NCBI GenBank assembly: GCA_016987375.1
Contig: PJRA01000508.1
Span: 1,480,247-1,544,246 of the forward strand
Direction of reading: 5' to 3'
Source of the DNA: Brachionus koreanus
Taxonomy: Eukaryota > Rotifera > Eurotatoria > Ploima > Brachionidae
Length of the DNA stretch: 64,000 nucleotides
Shown here: piece by piece, positions 60,739-64,000 of the stretch
Layout: every line of letters starts with the position of its first letter
Position numbering within the stretch: the first letter of the stretch is position 1
The notes under the pieces: model-generated
Told to the model about the DNA's origin: nothing
The model's input: only the letters and a program-made list of their open reading frames with translations
The model's database searches: none
Position numbers and translations under genes: made by a program

Positions 60739-63017
60739 TTTATTATTTGGTGCCGAAACTCGAATCATTTTCATTTGAAAAGGTTTTGATAAGCTTTCTT
60801 CAAAAGCTCACAAAGCTCAAGTTATCAGATTATCTTTTACCATTTCAAGGTTTTATATTAAAAAGAAATAATATTATTGAAAGAAAATTAATTCATTTTA
60901 GTTAAAATTTTTATTTAATCTTTTTGAGACATAGATTTAAAAAAAATCTAGCGGAGTGAGAGCTATTTGTAGATTGACTTAATAAATAAAGGTAATCTGT
61001 TAAAAATAATTGAATTTTAAATTTCAATGAAGTTAATCAAATAGCATATTTTTGAGTCTGATTCGAATGAAAAAAAAATTTGAACAAAAAATAAAATTAA
61101 TTTAATTTTAAAGAAAAAGCAAGATTATTTTTAAATCTTTAAAATATGGGTGTAGTATCCACGTTTTCAAACCAAAAAATTATATTTGAGAATTCATAAA
61201 CGAACACCACATTTTAATTGTAAATGAATTGATATTTGATTATTGCAAAATAAAATTATTAATGTCATAATACATTAAATTAGTTATAATTAGTTACGGA
61301 AAAGCAAAATTTTCAATTTTTTCTTTTTGAAATAATTGAATTGATTACCTTTGTTAAAAATTATATTCGCTTGATTGACTTTACAATTCTATATAACCAA
61401 GATGTTTAAAAACTTTTTTCTGAATTATTTGAACTTTCTTTTTAATATTTTTATCATTTAGAAAGTCAAGTCAAAATCTCGATTAAAATGCTAAATTTTA
61501 ATTTTCCCAAAATATTTATATTTTATACTAAATAAACTTGACAAAAAAAATAAGTAAAATCAAATATAAAGGAATCACTTCCAAAATTTAAAAATCAATT
61601 TTTATGAAATTTTAAATTTTACTTATTTTTTATTTTCTATCAATGCAGTGAAATTTTTTCATAATTTTGAGAAATAATTTGATTATTTTTTTTTATTCAA
61701 TAAAGCTTTAAAAAAATTAGAATAAAATCTTTTTTCATATTTAGAAAGAAATTTTAATTTTATTTAGCATTAAACTTTATTTTGTTATACAACATATATA
61801 TAATCTTTATAATAAGGGTCTACATGACCAACATACTCTCAAATCTTTTCAATATACTAATAAAACATTTTAGAATCCCTATTTTTCATCCCAGCATACT
61901 TTACTTTTAAGCATATCTCTTCTAAAAAATATACCTCCCTTTTTAAAAACCAAAAAATTAGTTATCAATATGCTAAATTTTATCAGTATGTTAAAACTAC
62001 ATCAAAAGATCTGTGGAACGAGATTAGATGTAATTTCGCTATGGTAGATATACTTCTGCAAAAAAAAGTCTTCATTAAATATAAAATCTAGTCTGGTTCT
62101 ATTCTAATATTTTGAGTTTTTAGACTAGGAATTTTATAGATTATTTTGCTTTTGCTAAATTTAATATAATATTTATTTAATTCGTTTTTGATTTTTTAAA
62201 ATCTAAAATTTGATATATTCAAATATACGAATTTAAATTGCTTATATCTAAAATCGATAAAAGCGAATTATTCGTCAAAATAAGCCATAAAATAGAATGA
62301 AAAAAGTGTTATCAATTCAAACAAATTTTCATATTAGAATTTTAGTTATTCATTATTGTTAAGAAATTTTTCTTTTTTTTTCTAATATTCTAAAGTAGAC
62401 ATTTTAATCCATACTTGTGCAAAAGTAAAATAAAACAAGTCATTTTTTGAAAAAAAGTCTTTTGACTTTGAAAAGACTTTGAATTAAATTTGGCACCAGT
62501 TTGTATAAAATTGTCTGTTTTAGAATATTAGAAAAAAAAAGAAAAATTTCCTTTGATAGCAACTTTATGATTGACATTATGACTTTTGAAAAAATCTGAT
62601 TTTATCTAGATAAAAAATGAAAATTTTTTAATAATGTATTTAACATTTTCATATTATTTTTTAATTATTAATAATCAAAATAAAACTTGTTATTTCAAAC
62701 ATTCGTAAAACAAATACAAAATTGATATACTTAGACAAAAAATCAAATACATCATATTTATAAAATCTTTTTTCTAATAAAATATTTAGTTTAAATAAAA
62801 AAAATTTATTTAAAAAATATTTAAAAATTTTAAAGAGAATAAATACCTAAAATCTAGAAATGGATAAAAATTTAGAAAATAACATACAAAAATATTAAAA
62901 TTATATTTTTATAATTTTCTTTACATTTAAAATTGAACAAGTCTTGTCCAAATAGAACACTTATAGATAAAAGTCACAAAACCGGTTTTTTTTTATTTTT
63001 TTTTCTGATAAATAAGT
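60739..63017. other. Spacer between the hAT element and SAMD4
   Basis: AT-rich DNA with no recognised exon. Near 62435-62490 there are several AAGTC/GACTT motifs reminiscent of the interior of the element at 30274-30390, too degenerate to call. The 3' UTR of SAMD4 lies at the right edge. Confidence 0.4.
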
Positions 63018-63946
63018 TTAATTTTTTTGATCATTTAAACTGTCTTTTTCTAGTTTGTACTTATCAAATATTGTGTGATTGAATGGTGCTGAGGCAGTTC
63101 GATCTATTTTCTTTTTGTTCTGTATTCTTAGACGAGCATTAACAAAATTATTGCTTTGATTGTGAACATGGTTTAAAGGTGACTTGGAGCGATGGATTTG
63201 AATTGTTTTGAAGTCTTTTTCATTAAACGAATTTCTCATATCAGACAATTGAGTATTTTGATAATCAGTAAAGGCCTTAAAAAATTTATTTGAATAGCTT
63301 CCAATTTACAATAAAATAAATAAATATTTAAATTTACTTTAGTCAAAAACAATTTATCAATAATTGTTAAAAACAATCCAATTAGTTCGCTTAATTCTTT
63401 CCAAGTTTCGGACTCAGTCCAGAGCTCGCCAGAGCTTTTTCTCGCCAAGTCTTTTTCTTTAAGCAAGTAGTTTTGAGCTTTTTGCAAGAACTTAATTATT
63501 TTTGAGCAAAGCAATTCACTTTCGCCAAATTTTTGTCGTTCAAACGAGCCATTTTGAATATTTGATAAATCGGCTAAGCTTGTGGGAGGGCTGTTTTGTT
63601 GCTTCATTGGAGTCAACGATATTTGATACATTTCTTGCAGCAGTTCATTCAATTTAGCATAGTTCTTGCCCAAACCTAAATCATTCCATTTCTTTAAAGC
63701 AATAAGTTTTAATGATTAAACTAATTGACTGATTAATTAAAATAAGTACATTGGTAATTTCATCAAGCTTTTCATTTCGCTGCTTTAATTTTTCGATATT
63801 TTGCAAAATTTTTCGTCTGGCGCCCAAAGTTATTTCGTGACTGATTAACTTTTCATCTGTCAAATTCATGAGGTCATCATACGACAACGCACATAGAATG
63901 TTGCTGTACTTGTGAAGTCTTAAGTTTTTTAGCCAAAAAAATACGC
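63018..63946 (-). CDS. samd4: Smaug/SAMD4 RNA-binding translational repressor, 3' part
   Basis: Smaug proteins bind stem-loop Smaug recognition elements in mRNAs through a SAM domain and recruit repression and deadenylation factors in the cytoplasm. Visible minus-strand exons: 63946-63750, 63691-63338 and 63275-63018 (stop). The first exon starts after a TTAAAAG acceptor and encodes the SAM domain: FFWLKNLRLHKYSNIL, SYDDLMNLTDEKL and TLGARRKILQNIEKLKQRN, close to the Smaug/SAMD4A consensus with its RNA-contacting GARRKI loop. The second exon matches the PHAT-like region (LNELLQEMYQISLTPMK). The third carries SKSPLNHV and DRTASAPF, a phospho-motif-like site comparable to RTRSLP in vertebrate SAMD4. 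The N-terminal exons, with the Smaug similarity regions, lie beyond base 64000. About 269 codons are visible. Confidence 0.9.
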
Positions 63947-64000
63947 CTTTTAATTAATTTAATTTTTGCTAATAATAAAATGTGTTTTTAAAAAAAAAAA

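Noticed and set aside
60745..60765. TTTGGTGCCGAAACTCG just right of the hAT element, resembling a retrotransposon primer-binding site
   Set aside because: No LTR pair, polypurine tract or gag/pol frame can be found nearby, so the match is probably coincidental.

Overview
This is an AT-rich (visually about three quarters A+T) animal nuclear sequence. Multi-exon genes have mostly tiny introns of 40-130 bp with standard GT..AG borders, and fossil transposons fill the intergenic DNA. The gene set (PERIOD-like, FoxB, IFT70/TTC30, ALG9, PHF14, synaptobrevin, PX-PH phospholipase D, Smaug/SAMD4) is metazoan. The compact introns and base composition suggest a small invertebrate, possibly a monogonont rotifer such as Brachionus. 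The species is an inference, not something the sequence proves.

Layout, left to right. At 1.3-4.0 kb (minus) lies a PERIOD-family clock gene with PAS-A and PAS-B; its 3' end is unresolved. From 6.7 to 9 kb are dead non-LTR retrotransposon pieces (RT and zinc-knuckle ORF1). A 400-base assembly gap at 13.99-14.39 kb is flanked by a ~405 bp direct duplication. At 16.7-20.0 kb (plus) is foxB in two exons, with retrotransposon pieces and a small inverted-repeat element in its intron. At 21.5-24.1 and 31.0-34.7 kb (plus) are two intact TTC30/IFT70 paralogs. They share a 660 bp tract that is almost identical, introns included, inside otherwise diverged genes. Between them sit an intronless ALG9 (26.4-28.1 kb) and further LINE fossils. 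At 35.0-38.8 kb (minus) is PHF14 in nine exons. At 40.4-41.2 kb (plus) is a synaptobrevin gene with two alternative, equal-length transmembrane exons. From 41 to 48.8 kb is a gene-poor stretch with a LINE RT fossil. At 48.9-55.7 kb (plus) is a PLD1/2-type phospholipase D; its largest intron holds a foldback element and a coding-like remnant. At 58.4-60.7 kb is a nearly complete but broken hAT transposon with terminal inverted repeats, an 8-bp target duplication and AACCGG subterminal repeats. At 63.0-63.9 kb (minus) is the 3' part of a Smaug/SAMD4 gene that runs off the right edge.

The genes are unrelated housekeeping, ciliary, trafficking, chromatin and regulatory genes; nothing suggests an operon or a functional cluster. 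I built the exon models by hand, checking reading phase across every junction. For TTC30 (both copies), foxB, PHF14, VAMP and PLD the phases close perfectly from start to stop. The most interesting signals are the alternative membrane-anchor exons in VAMP, the gene-conversion-like tract between the TTC30 paralogs, the unusually short PERIOD, and several structurally clear non-autonomous DNA transposons.
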